A stretch of 61,964 nt of DNA from an uncultured Oscillospiraceae bacterium (lineage in GTDB: Bacteria > Bacillota > Clostridia > Oscillospirales > Acutalibacteraceae). Position numbers and translations under genes: made by a program. Shown one piece after another: positions 7,819 through 16,304 of the stretch (positions are counted from its first letter, which is position 1; each line of letters begins with the position of its first letter). Location: positions 1 to 61,964 of the forward strand of contig UQQT01000011.1 in the NCBI GenBank assembly GCA_900543395.1. Reading direction: 5' to 3'. The notes beneath the pieces are model-generated. The model saw nothing but the letters and a program-made list of their open reading frames with translations, was not told the origin of the DNA and searched no databases.

Positions 7819-9270
7819 TTAAGATAATTCGTTAAGATGCTCGATAAGGTATCTGTAAATCTTAACGCCCTCGGCGATAGCCTCGACTCCGACGTTCTCG
7901 TTTGCCGCGTGCATTGCCGCTAACTGCTCGGACGTAAGGCGTGTCGGCGTGAAGCGGAGAATATTATCGCAAACCTTTTCGTACTTTCTCGAATCCGTAC
8001 CTCCCGTCATAAGGTAAGGCGTTACGACAGCGTCGGGCAGGCATGCGTTCAGGCATTTTTTAAGATATGCCATTTCCTCGCTGTTCGTCGGCGTAACGTG
8101 CGAAGCGTCACGCTGCTTGATAATTTCGGTTTCTATATCGAATTTCTTTGCGATATCTCTTAAAACTCCGATACTCTCGTCTGCATTTTGATGCGGTGAG
8201 GGACGGACGTTGCATATAACGTAAGCCTCGTCGGGCAGAACGTTTGAAGCGTCGGAACCCTCGCTCATTGTAAACGCCGCCGTAGTCTGAACGAACGCGC
8301 GTGTAGCTCCGGTGAGCTTTGACAGCGCGGTCCTTGTAAGAGACGAGAAAAGCCACTGATTTGACATCAGCGCGCGAAGCGGGAATGTAAGGTACGGCGC
8401 GATGGAGTCGAACATCTCGGGGATGGGGGAGTTCATTTCAGCCTTGAACGGCTGTTTTTTGTCGACGTAAGCCATGAATTTGCCGAGTCTTACGAGCGGA
8501 GTGTTTTTGTTCGGCGTGGAGGCGTGACCGCCCGAGCCCTTAGCTGTAAATTTAACGTCGCAGAAGCCTTTTTCGACAACGCCGATCGCCGCACAGGAAT
8601 TTTTAAGTCCGGGGATAAGATTATCGACGATAGCTCCGCCCTCGTCCATTACAAAACGGAGCTTTACGCCCTTTTCATAGAGATAATCGACAGCCTGCTC
8701 TGCGCCGCCGCCCGAGTTTTCCTCGTTGACCGACGACGAAAGCCACACGTCGCACGGAGGAACAAAGCCCTGCTCAAGAAGCTCCTCAACCGCGCTGAAC
8801 TCACAGCATACGGTGCTCTTGCAGTCCATTGCGCCTCTGCCCCAAATAATTCCGTCGGCGATATCGCCCGAGAACGGGTCGCGCGTCCAGCCCGCCTGGT
8901 TTACGGGGACTACGTCCTGATGTCCCATAAACAGAACCGCGGGAGCGTCGGGATTTCTGCCCGGCCATCTGCGAAGCAGGTTTCCGTCAATGTCGTGCTT
9001 TTCAAGCGTTGAGAAGGTCAGCGGAAAAAGCTCCGCCATTTTGTCCTGTAATTTAATAAAATCGGAGTAGTCCTCTCCGCGGGATTTCGATATTGTCGGA
9101 ATCTTTATCATCTCGCTCAAATTATGAGCGTATTTGTCCGACTCGTCCTTTGTCCACGATATCGCGGGGGCGGATGTGTTCGGCTTTGCCTTGTTCATAA
9201 TCGTCCTTGCAACGACGACGCCCGTCGGAACGGCAAGCGCGGCGGGGATAATCCATGATTTCTTTTTCAT
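7819..9270 (-). CDS. M20 family metallopeptidase with N-terminal membrane anchor
   Basis: Zinc-dependent amidohydrolase/dipeptidase of 483 residues in the carboxypeptidase S/PM20 branch of M20. Metal ligands and catalytic residues are visible: GHQDVVPV (His117), WGRGAMDCK (Asp149), the VNEE pair (Glu183 as general base, Glu184), DEGG (about 214), and a late MTGGTDSRKY segment. A hydrophobic stretch at residues 6-22 (IIPAALAVPTGVVVA) after MKKK looks like an uncleaved membrane anchor, which is typical of CPS-like members and would put the catalytic part outside. Likely role: hydrolysis of peptides or N-acyl amino acids. The start is preceded by AAGGAGA. The HD-domain gene lies 75 bp upstream on the same strand. 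Confidence 0.87.
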   Translation of the reverse strand: MKKKSWIIPAALAVPTGVVVARTIMNKAKPNTSAPAISWTKDESDKYAHNLSEMIKIPTISKSRGEDYSDFIKLQDKMAELFPLTFSTLEKHDIDGNLLRRWPGRNPDAPAVLFMGHQDVVPVNQAGWTRDPFSGDIADGIIWGRGAMDCKSTVCCEFSAVEELLEQGFVPPCDVWLSSSVNEENSGGGAEQAVDYLYEKGVKLRFVMDEGGAIVDNLIPGLKNSCAAIGVVEKGFCDVKFTAKGSGGHASTPNKNTPLVRLGKFMAYVDKKQPFKAEMNSPIPEMFDSIAPYLTFPLRALMSNQWLFSSLTRTALSKLTGATRAFVQTTAAFTMSEGSDASNVLPDEAYVICNVRPSPHQNADESIGVLRDIAKKFDIETEIIKQRDASHVTPTNSEEMAYLKKCLNACLPDAVVTPYLMTGGTDSRKYEKVCDNILRFTPTRLTSEQLAAMHAANENVGVEAIAEGVKIYRYLIEHLNELS

Positions 9271-9345
9271 AGTTTCGCAGTCTCCTTTTTCGGGATTAAA
9301 TTATTATATTATTATCGGATGAAAAAACGATGAAATTCTTATAAA

Positions 9346-9927
9346 TTATAATTCGTCCAGTTCCTTATTTATTTCGTCCTCGGTCGCTTTCATAGCTTCG
9401 AGAGTGTTTGTAAGAAGCTCGTCAAGCTCCATGCCTAACATTTCGGCTCCTTTCGCTATTATATCGCGCGAACAGCCCGCGGCGAATTTTTTATCCTTAT
9501 ATTTCTTTTTAAGGCTTTTAAGCTCCATATCCTTTGTGCTTTTCGACGGTCTCATCAGTGCGCACGCCCATATAAGTCCCGTCAGCTCGTCGCAGGCGTA
9601 GAGAACCTTTTCCATCTCGTGCTCGGGCTTAATGTCAACGGTTATCGAGTAGCCGTGAGAGCATACGGAGTGAATTATGTCGTCTCCGGCTCCGCCGTCT
9701 TTAAGAAGCTCGGCCGCCTTTATACAGTGCTCGTCGGGATACACTTCGAAATCGATATCATGAAGCAGTCCGACGATGCCCCAGTGCTCCGTCTCGTTTT
9801 CATAACCGAGCTTTTTCGCAAAGTATTTCATTACAGCCTCGACTGTCAGCGCGTGCTGTAAATGGAAATGGTCTTTATTGTACTTTTTCAGGAGAGAGAA
9901 CGCTTCGTCCCTCGAAATATCAGCCAT
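9346..9927 (-). CDS. HD-domain phosphohydrolase family protein
   Basis: Cytoplasmic protein of 193 residues with an HD metal site: His25 (HLQHAL), His56-Asp57 (LLHDIDF), and a later Asp113 (ACDELTG). The family includes nucleotidases and phosphodiesterases, but members of this size with the HLQHAL start are mostly uncharacterised. The C-terminal third is lysine/glutamate rich and helical. AAGGATATG precedes the start. It is probably co-transcribed with the M20 peptidase downstream. The substrate cannot be told from sequence. Confidence 0.82.
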   Translation of the reverse strand: MADISRDEAFSLLKKYNKDHFHLQHALTVEAVMKYFAKKLGYENETEHWGIVGLLHDIDFEVYPDEHCIKAAELLKDGGAGDDIIHSVCSHGYSITVDIKPEHEMEKVLYACDELTGLIWACALMRPSKSTKDMELKSLKKKYKDKKFAAGCSRDIIAKGAEMLGMELDELLTNTLEAMKATEDEINKELDEL

Positions 9928-10026
9928 GATATCATATCCTTTTCATATTTATATAATCTATTCTATATTTATAATACGGAAATGTCAACCTGAACGACAA
10001 AATAAGACAAATATTTAAAATTTATA

Positions 10027-10056
10027 TTGCGTTATAATCTGAAGCTATGTTATAAT
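10027..10056 (+). promoter_or_regulatory. Promoter of the symporter gene
   Basis: TTGCGT at 10027-10032 and a perfect TATAAT at 10051-10056 are 18 nt apart. The -10 element covers an in-frame ATG at 10055, which therefore cannot be the start; translation must begin at 10091 or 10097. Confidence 0.55.
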
Positions 10057-10090
10057 GTATAAGTATTTATTTAAAAATGAAAGAGAGAGA

Positions 10091-11638
10091 ATGTACATGA
10101 CCGTAATGATGGTGGCGGCTATCGTCATTTACCTTGTAATGATGGTAGTCATCGGATTTATGTGTTCAAAAAAGAACAAAAACACGGACGACTTCTATTT
10201 GGGCGGACGTAAGCTCGGCCCCCTCGTAACAGCGATGAGCGCGGAGGCGTCGGATATGAGCGCGTATCTGCTCATGGGTATTCCCGGACTTGCGCTTGCA
10301 ACGGGACTTCCCGAGGCTGTATGGACGGCAATCGGACTCGCCGTCGGAACTTATCTCAACTGGCTTATCGTAGCTAAGAGATTAAGACTTTACACAGAGA
10401 AGATCAATGCCGTTACCATTCCCGAATTCTTTTCAAAGAGATTCGGAGACAAGGCTAACGTGCTCGGACTTATCGCCGCGATATTTATTATAATATTCTT
10501 CATCCCCTACACGGCTTCGGGCTTCTCCGCATGCGGTAAGCTGTTTTCCAACCTGTTCGGAATGGATTACCTCACCGCAATGCTCATCAGCGCGGCTGTT
10601 ATCATCATTTACTGCACGCTCGGCGGATTCCTCGCCGCTTCGACGACCGACCTTATCCAGAGCATTATAATGTCTGTCGCATTGTTCGTCGTACTCGGAT
10701 TCAGCGAGGGACTCCTCGGCGGATTCGACAAGGTATTTGCAAACGTTCAGTCGCTTAACGGCTATCTCGATGTGTTCAAGGGATTTGATATCGGAACGGG
10801 CAAAACGGGCAGCTTCGGCGCAATTGCCGTTATCTCGACTCTCGCATGGGGTCTCGGATACTTCGGTATGCCCCATATCTTATTGAGATTTATGGCAATC
10901 GACGACCCTTCAAAGCTTAAAACCTCGCGCCGTATCGCGTCGGTTTGGGTTGTTTTCTCCATGGCGATTGCAATTCTTATCGGTATTGTCGGCTACTCGC
11001 TCATGCAGCAGGGCATCGTCGGTCCCTATGCGAATAACTCAGAGGCGGAGTCGATAATCGTTGATATTTCGCACTTCATGTCTACAAAGGGTTACATACC
11101 GGCGTTCACTGCGGGTATATTCATATCGGGAATCCTCGCCTCCACCATGTCGACGGCCGACTCTCAGCTTATCGCTGCCTCGTCAAGCGTTACGCAGGAT
11201 ATTCTCATTAACAAGCTTCACGTTAAGCTTTCCGAAAAGCAGTCGATGTGGATTGCGAGAATCTCGGTTATCGTAATCTCCGTTATCGCAATATTCTTCG
11301 CGCTCGACCCCTCGTCGTCCGTTTTCCGCATCGTTTCGTTTGCGTGGGCGGGCTTCGGCGCGGTATTCGGTCCCGTGGTTTTATTCGGTCTGTTCTGGAA
11401 ACGCGCTACAAAATGGGGCGCGCTCGCGGGCATGGTCTCCGGCGGAGCCATGATATTCATTTGGAAGTTTATCGTAAGAGTTCAGTTTGCGGGTACCGCG
11501 CTTGATATTTACGAGCTTCTCCCCGCGTTTGTCGTCGCATGCGTATTCATAGTCGTCGTAAGCCTTCTGACAAAGAAGCCCGACGCGGATGTTGAAAAAG
11601 CGTTTGACGAAATAAAAGCCGAAATGGCGAAAAAGTAA
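10091..11638 (+). CDS. putP: Sodium/proline symporter (SSS family)
   Basis: Integral membrane transporter of about 515 residues in the sodium:solute symporter family, with about 13 hydrophobic helices. It probably couples sodium entry to proline uptake: the segments DFYLGGRKLGP, SAEASDMSAYLLMG and STMSTADSQLIAASS are characteristic of PutP, and the last carries the Ser/Thr sodium ligands. The in-frame ATG at 10055 lies inside the promoter -10, so I place the start at 10091 after GAGAGAGA (10097 is also possible). Single-gene unit with its own terminator. Confidence 0.9.
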   Translation: MYMTVMMVAAIVIYLVMMVVIGFMCSKKNKNTDDFYLGGRKLGPLVTAMSAEASDMSAYLLMGIPGLALATGLPEAVWTAIGLAVGTYLNWLIVAKRLRLYTEKINAVTIPEFFSKRFGDKANVLGLIAAIFIIIFFIPYTASGFSACGKLFSNLFGMDYLTAMLISAAVIIIYCTLGGFLAASTTDLIQSIIMSVALFVVLGFSEGLLGGFDKVFANVQSLNGYLDVFKGFDIGTGKTGSFGAIAVISTLAWGLGYFGMPHILLRFMAIDDPSKLKTSRRIASVWVVFSMAIAILIGIVGYSLMQQGIVGPYANNSEAESIIVDISHFMSTKGYIPAFTAGIFISGILASTMSTADSQLIAASSSVTQDILINKLHVKLSEKQSMWIARISVIVISVIAIFFALDPSSSVFRIVSFAWAGFGAVFGPVVLFGLFWKRATKWGALAGMVSGGAMIFIWKFIVRVQFAGTALDIYELLPAFVVACVFIVVVSLLTKKPDADVEKAFDEIKAEMAKK

Positions 11639-11654
11639 ATTAAAAGCAATATTT

Positions 11655-11687
11655 AAGCCGAAACGGTTATCCCGCTTCGGCTTTTTT
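11655..11687 (+). terminator. Terminator after putP
   Basis: AAGCCGAA (11655-11662) pairs with TTCGGCTT (11676-11683), followed by TTTT. Confidence 0.8.
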
Positions 11688-11776
11688 GCATCCATGTTAA
11701 AAGTTCTGCTGAAAATTTTTGCATCTCGGACACTTATAACTTGATTAACATTAATATTATCATAATCTTTTATCTA

Positions 11777-11805
11777 TTGTTTTCGCGTTTTGTATATGGT
11801 AAAAT
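11777..11805 (+). promoter_or_regulatory. Possible promoter of the sulfatase-fold gene
   Basis: TTGTTT (11777-11782) and TAAAAT (11800-11805) with 17-nt spacing. The -35 is a weak match. Confidence 0.4.
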
Positions 11806-11835
11806 AATATAAAACAATTGATAAGGTGATACATT

Positions 11836-13236
11836 ATGTCCGACAAACCGAACCTTATATATATTTATGCCGATACGCTGAGATATTCGACTCTCGGCTT
11901 AAATTCTGACGAATACGCATATACTCCGAATCTGAACGCGCTCGCTTCTTCTTCATGCGTTCTGTCAAATGCGGTATCGTCCCACCCCGTCCGCGCACCG
12001 TACGACGCGTCGCTGTTTACGGGTAAATATACGCCGTCCACGGGCGTTGTGATGAACGGACTGCGAATCTGCCCCGAGCATGAGACGTTTGCATCCGCGC
12101 TCGAAAACGACGGGTACGAGACTTGTTATATCGGCAGGTGGAATCTTTATTCGAATAAGTTTTCGAATTCATCCTCTTCAAAAAATTCGTTTGTGCCTAA
12201 GGGTGAGAACAGACTCGGCTTCAACGGCTTTTTCGCTTCGTTTTCACATACGGACGATATTATGTCAAAGTCGTGCTATTATCTTGATACTAAAGAAAAA
12301 ATACAGGCGGGTAAATACGAACCCGACGCCGAGCGCGCGCTTGCCGTAAGCAGAATCGAGGAAATGTCGAAAACGGACAAGCCGTTTGCAATGTTTTTAT
12401 CCCTGTCGACTCCGCGTGAAGCGTGGTCAAAGGCTAATGTCCCCGAGAGCTTTTATTCTCTGTTTGACGAAACCGAATTTCCGAATTTACCGAACGAATC
12501 ATCCGTAAACGATATACACTCAGACGGATGGTCGAAGCTTGCACCGGGAAAATTTAAATATTTAAACGATATGAAGCGTGCGTATTATGCGATGACCGCT
12601 AATATAGATATGAACGTCGGCAGGATTATTGACGCGGTAAAAAAATTCGGGCTTATCGACGATACGGTTATTGTGGTTACGTCGGCGAGGGGCGAGATGT
12701 TCGCTTCGCACGGACGGCGCGGAGCCAATACTTTTTATGAAGAGGCAGTCAGAGTTCCGTTTATAATAAAATGGGGAGAAAGACTTTCCGGCGTAAATGC
12801 TCAATGTCTTTCAACGCCCGACATAATGCCGACTCTGCTGTCGATTCTCGGCGTTAAAATTCCAGATTCCGTTGAGGGCAGGGACGAATCCGCGTCGATT
12901 TTTTCAAAAAAAGCTGACGATAACGTCTGTCTGATGATGGGTACGGGACCCGCCGCTATGTTCGGCGACGGCTACGAATGGCGCGCGGTCAGAACGAAAA
13001 AATACACGTACGCTAAGTATCTTATCGACAGCCGTGAGTATCTTTTTGACAACGAAAACGACCCGTATCAGATGAAAAACCTTGCGGGTAATAAGGATTA
13101 TTACCGCATAAAAGCCGTGCTTGTCGCAAAGATGTTCGGCAGAATGGGCGAAGTCGGCGATAAGTTCGAGAAAAACGCGTATTATAAAAGGAACAGGATA
13201 AAAAAGAGAATTGTTCAGCCGAAAAATAATTCGTAA
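11836..13236 (+). CDS. Sulfatase-fold protein with altered active site
   Basis: 466-residue member of the alkaline phosphatase/sulfatase superfamily without a signal peptide. It has a sulfatase signature SHPVRAPYDASLFTG, with Ser49 in the formylglycine position; Ser-type sulfatases need a radical SAM maturase (anSME), and none is recognisable here. Several metal ligands are changed: the usual ADD near the N terminus is ADT (Asp13, Thr14), and the usual SDHGE is SARGE (Ala284, Arg285), so two or more ligands seem absent. The YEEAVRVPFII block and the C-terminal fold are conserved. It may therefore be an inactive relative or bind substrate differently; a phosphoglycerol-transferase-like role is less likely. 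Single-gene unit. Confidence 0.8.
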   Translation: MSDKPNLIYIYADTLRYSTLGLNSDEYAYTPNLNALASSSCVLSNAVSSHPVRAPYDASLFTGKYTPSTGVVMNGLRICPEHETFASALENDGYETCYIGRWNLYSNKFSNSSSSKNSFVPKGENRLGFNGFFASFSHTDDIMSKSCYYLDTKEKIQAGKYEPDAERALAVSRIEEMSKTDKPFAMFLSLSTPREAWSKANVPESFYSLFDETEFPNLPNESSVNDIHSDGWSKLAPGKFKYLNDMKRAYYAMTANIDMNVGRIIDAVKKFGLIDDTVIVVTSARGEMFASHGRRGANTFYEEAVRVPFIIKWGERLSGVNAQCLSTPDIMPTLLSILGVKIPDSVEGRDESASIFSKKADDNVCLMMGTGPAAMFGDGYEWRAVRTKKYTYAKYLIDSREYLFDNENDPYQMKNLAGNKDYYRIKAVLVAKMFGRMGEVGDKFEKNAYYKRNRIKKRIVQPKNNS

Positions 13237-13318
13237 AAATAACGCCGATACGAATTTTGTTGACCGATAGGGCTTTGTTATCCGTAAACGGCGTTGACAA
13301 ACGATAATACCATAAAAA

Positions 13319-13357
13319 GAAAAGTCCGCTCCAAGTTTGCGGGCTTTTCTCTTTTTT
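13319..13357 (+). terminator. Terminator after the sulfatase-fold gene
   Basis: GAAAAGTCCGC (13319-13329) pairs with GCGGGCTTTTC (13339-13349), 11 bp with one G-T pair, followed by TCTTTTTT. Confidence 0.8.
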
Positions 13358-13361
13358 ATGT

Positions 13362-13402
13362 AAAAAGAACGGGCTGTAAAATCTGTTTTTACAGTCCCGT
13401 TC
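13362..13402 (-). terminator. Terminator of the Dlt-like operon
   Basis: On the minus strand, GAACGGGACTGTAAAA (13402 leftwards) pairs with TTTTACAGCCCGTTC (13381-13367) with one bulge, followed by TTTTTA. It lies downstream of the last gene of the operon. Confidence 0.75.
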
Positions 13403-13439
13403 GGTGGGGGTATACAGTTTAAGTTTTTTTGACGGTTAA

Positions 13440-14417
13440 TTACTTCATTGCGTTTTTAATTAATTCAGCGTCGATTTCGTTCTGAAGCTTCTGATGTGAT
13501 TCATTCCACGACTCAAATCCCGCCATATTCCGCTTGTCTGCGGTAAGCCCGAGCGATGTTATATATTTTCCGAGGTAGTCGGAGACTTTTTCCGCTCCGT
13601 AGTTGTTGAGATGCTCGCCTTTGTCTCTTGTATCTTTTGCCCAGTCCATATTAAGTCCGTCTTTTACGAGGTTTAAATCGAGATAGTCGATTCCCAGCTT
13701 TTTCGCCGCCTCCTCGGCACCGTTGTGAATTTTATAATTCCAGTTTTTCTGACATGGCATGCTTAAAATAACGAGCTTCGCACCCTTTTCGTCGCACATC
13801 TCTTTTAAATTTTCAAGATATTTGAAATTGGTTTTTGAAACGTGTGTAATGTCCGTCGTCTCTTTATAATAATCGTTCGACTTCGCGCCGTTTACTTTCG
13901 TTGACAGTCTGTAACCTCTGAAAGGCTCTATGCGGGTGTATTCGATTTTGGGATTAAGGTCTCTCTTATTAAGGCTTTTCCATCTGTTGTGGTAGGAAAA
14001 TACGGAGAAAATCTGTTCTGCGTAGAACGTCGCCAGATCCTCGGGAGACAGATTTCTGAAAATCGTGTCGGTCTCGATAAATACGATCTTAGGCGACTGC
14101 TTTTCCAGAAACGTTTTGCAGAACTTGTTTGCAAATACGAATTTTTGGCTCGGAATAGAGCAGTCGTACGAAGTTATGCCGTATTTGTTCCACATATATA
14201 AAGGCGAAACGCCCGAATATATAAGCGAATCTCCGAGGAAAAGTATGTCCATGGAGTCCTCGGGTTCCGCAAGATATCCCATTGCCGAGAGGTAATGTAT
14301 GCCCGCGTCGCCCGAATTATCTTTAGGCATCACAAGAAGCGATGATCCGTACAGCAGGAACAGCAGAACGAGGAGGAAGCTTACGCATTTCGTAATGTTT
14401 ATAATGTTCTTTTTCAT
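13440..14417 (-). CDS. SGNH/DltD-like protein of a Dlt-like operon
   Basis: 325 residues: a signal-anchor helix at about 11-30 and an extracellular SGNH-hydrolase-like domain. The nucleophile block is FLGDSLIYSG (GDS, about residues 60-69), and the late Asp/His pair is in DKGEHLNNYG. It occupies the place of DltD in Dlt operons and of AlgX/PatB-like partners in MBOAT systems, so it probably takes the acyl or aminoacyl group moved across the membrane by the MBOAT protein and passes it to a surface polymer. The start follows CGGAGGGCG. Last gene of the five-gene operon; a terminator follows. Confidence 0.75.
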   Translation of the reverse strand: MKKNIINITKCVSFLLVLLFLLYGSSLLVMPKDNSGDAGIHYLSAMGYLAEPEDSMDILFLGDSLIYSGVSPLYMWNKYGITSYDCSIPSQKFVFANKFCKTFLEKQSPKIVFIETDTIFRNLSPEDLATFYAEQIFSVFSYHNRWKSLNKRDLNPKIEYTRIEPFRGYRLSTKVNGAKSNDYYKETTDITHVSKTNFKYLENLKEMCDEKGAKLVILSMPCQKNWNYKIHNGAEEAAKKLGIDYLDLNLVKDGLNMDWAKDTRDKGEHLNNYGAEKVSDYLGKYITSLGLTADKRNMAGFESWNESHQKLQNEIDAELIKNAMK

Positions 14418-14432
14418 TATCCGCGCCCTCCG

Positions 14433-16070
14433 TTAAAAGTCTGCGTACATCGGCTCGACGGGAGCGTAGCCCGTGCCGTAAGCCGCGCATATTATGACGA
14501 ACATTATCATTGCGAGCGTGACGAGCCAGCGGACGGGGAGCTTCTGTTTTGCGAGAGTTCCGTTTACGTCCTTACCGCGTTCGTTGAGTATCGATACGAC
14601 GAATACGATAAGCAGAACGACTCCGACGACGATAAGGTCGTACTTGTCGAGCTTGAGCGAATCAAGCGTTGCGAGGTTTATCGATTTTAACGTAAAGGAT
14701 GTAAACATTATTTTGCACATACCGAATCCGGCGTCAAGTCCGGGAGCTCTGAAAAACAGTTCGCCGAATACTACGAATACAGTCGTGCGTATAATTTTAA
14801 ATCCTTTATAAAAAAAGTTTTCGGGGTTCAAATGAAGTTTTTTGTTGAACTTCTCTGCGAGAGGCTCGACTATATTTCCCGTCAGAATCATAACGAAGTG
14901 GTACATTCCGTAAAAAATATAGCTCCATGCCGCGCCGTGCCACAGTCCGTTCAGCGACCAAACGCAGAACAGCGCGACCGCGCCCGCCGTCAGCGGACCG
15001 TATCTGTTGCCGAGTTTTTTTCTTGAAGCGGCGGTCAGCTTTTTCATGGGTTTCGACATGGATACAGGGTAGAATATGTAATCTCTGAACCATGTGCCGA
15101 GGGTGATGTGCCAGCGTTTCCAGAATTCCGATACTGATTTTGAGAAGAACGGTCTTTGGAAGTTTTCGGGCATTATTACACCGAATATATATCCCGTTCC
15201 CGTTACCGCGTCCATTGAACCCGAGAAGTCCATGTACAGCTGAATTGTATAGAGGACCGCACCGAGAACCATTATCCCGCCGTCGTATTTGTCGTAATGA
15301 GCGAATATTTCGCTTACGGCGGAGTTTAATCTGTCGGCGACGATCGCTTTTTTCATAAGTCCGAACGCAATTCGTCTTATACCCATAGCCATGTTGTCGT
15401 AATCTATCTTCGTTACGTTCCACAGCTTGTCCGCGGTGTCGGAATAACGGCATATCGGTCCCTCGACTATCTGCGGAAAGAAGCTCATGAACAGCGCGAC
15501 TCTCACAAGATTTCCGTCGGCTTTTATCTTACCGCGGTATACGTCGAAAATGTAGGACATCGCCTGCATTGTAAAGAATGAAATACCTATCGGCATGACG
15601 TACTTCGGTATTGCGAGCTGAATTGACAGCCCGACAGCCGATAAAAGCGAATTTATGTTGCCCGTAAAGAAAGCCGTGTATTTTATGACGAGAAGCATTC
15701 CGACGTGTACAACGGCGGCGAGTCCGACGACGGCTCTCATTTTTTTCTGATACTGTATTTTTATTTTTTTCTTTAGTTCCTTGTCCTCACACTGCTTAAC
15801 CGTGCTTTTCCTCTCGTTTATGAGACGGTCGAGCCACAGTCCGAAGTAGTGGACGGACAGTATAGTCACCGCGAGAACGAGCACCAGCTTACCGCTTATC
15901 AGCCAGAAAAAGCCGAAGCTCAAAATAAGCAGGGTATATCTTTTTAATTTCTGCGGAACTATGCTGTAAATAAGCATGGCAAGGGGAAGAAATATCGCAA
16001 GATATGATGTCGAAAAGTAATTCGACAGATGATTTAGTCTGCCCCCTAAGAACAGAGAGTCAAGATTCAT
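14433..16070 (-). CDS. MBOAT O-acyltransferase (DltB/AlgI-like)
   Basis: Multi-pass membrane acyltransferase of 545 residues with about 11-12 hydrophobic helices. MBOAT hallmarks are the conserved block SEFWKRWHITLGTWFRDYIF (His321) and the catalytic histidine in NGLWHGAAWSY (His378). In Dlt systems this protein accepts the thioester-bound amino acid from the carrier protein and moves the acyl group to the outside; the AlgI branch does the same with acetyl groups. The gene lies next to a dedicated carrier protein (start 1 nt past its stop codon, with the ribosome-binding site GAGGAAG inside the ACP gene), which favours a carrier-bound donor. Confidence 0.88.
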   Translation of the reverse strand: MNLDSLFLGGRLNHLSNYFSTSYLAIFLPLAMLIYSIVPQKLKRYTLLILSFGFFWLISGKLVLVLAVTILSVHYFGLWLDRLINERKSTVKQCEDKELKKKIKIQYQKKMRAVVGLAAVVHVGMLLVIKYTAFFTGNINSLLSAVGLSIQLAIPKYVMPIGISFFTMQAMSYIFDVYRGKIKADGNLVRVALFMSFFPQIVEGPICRYSDTADKLWNVTKIDYDNMAMGIRRIAFGLMKKAIVADRLNSAVSEIFAHYDKYDGGIMVLGAVLYTIQLYMDFSGSMDAVTGTGYIFGVIMPENFQRPFFSKSVSEFWKRWHITLGTWFRDYIFYPVSMSKPMKKLTAASRKKLGNRYGPLTAGAVALFCVWSLNGLWHGAAWSYIFYGMYHFVMILTGNIVEPLAEKFNKKLHLNPENFFYKGFKIIRTTVFVVFGELFFRAPGLDAGFGMCKIMFTSFTLKSINLATLDSLKLDKYDLIVVGVVLLIVFVVSILNERGKDVNGTLAKQKLPVRWLVTLAMIMFVIICAAYGTGYAPVEPMYADF

Positions 16071-16071
16071 C

Positions 16072-16302
16072 TCAGTCTTCCTCTTGGAGTCTTAAAATCA
16101 TGTCGTACATAGCCTTTGCCGAATTGAAATTCTCGGGAACAATGTCGACCGTGGGGATGGTTATGTCGAATTCGTCCTCAATCTCCGCTACGAGCGAAAT
16201 GATTGAAAGTGAATCGAGGTGATGACCGTCGATAAGGTCGGTACACGTCTCGTAATCAACGTCGGGCTGAATGTCCTCTAATATTTCGATAAGCTTTTCC
16301 AT
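16072..16302 (-). CDS. Acyl/aminoacyl carrier protein (DltC-like)
   Basis: Acidic four-helix carrier protein of 76 residues. Ser31 in the HLDSLSII motif is the expected 4'-phosphopantetheine attachment site. In this operon it most likely holds the amino acid activated by the adenylation enzyme encoded two genes upstream, as DltC holds D-alanine. AAAGGATG precedes the start. It is packed 2 nt after the decarboxylase gene and 1 nt before the MBOAT gene, so synthesis of all three is linked. Confidence 0.88.
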   Translation of the reverse strand: MEKLIEILEDIQPDVDYETCTDLIDGHHLDSLSIISLVAEIEDEFDITIPTVDIVPENFNSAKAMYDMILRLQEED

Positions 16303-16304
16303 TT

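Noticed and set aside
10055..10090. ATG at 10055 as start of the symporter
   Set aside because: It lies inside the promoter -10 TATAAT; the ATG at 10091 keeps the family N terminus.
14806..15453. A 215-codon minus-strand frame inside the MBOAT gene
   Set aside because: Same strand, other frame; composition is Arg/His-rich as expected for an out-of-frame reading, and the MBOAT motifs lie in the main frame.
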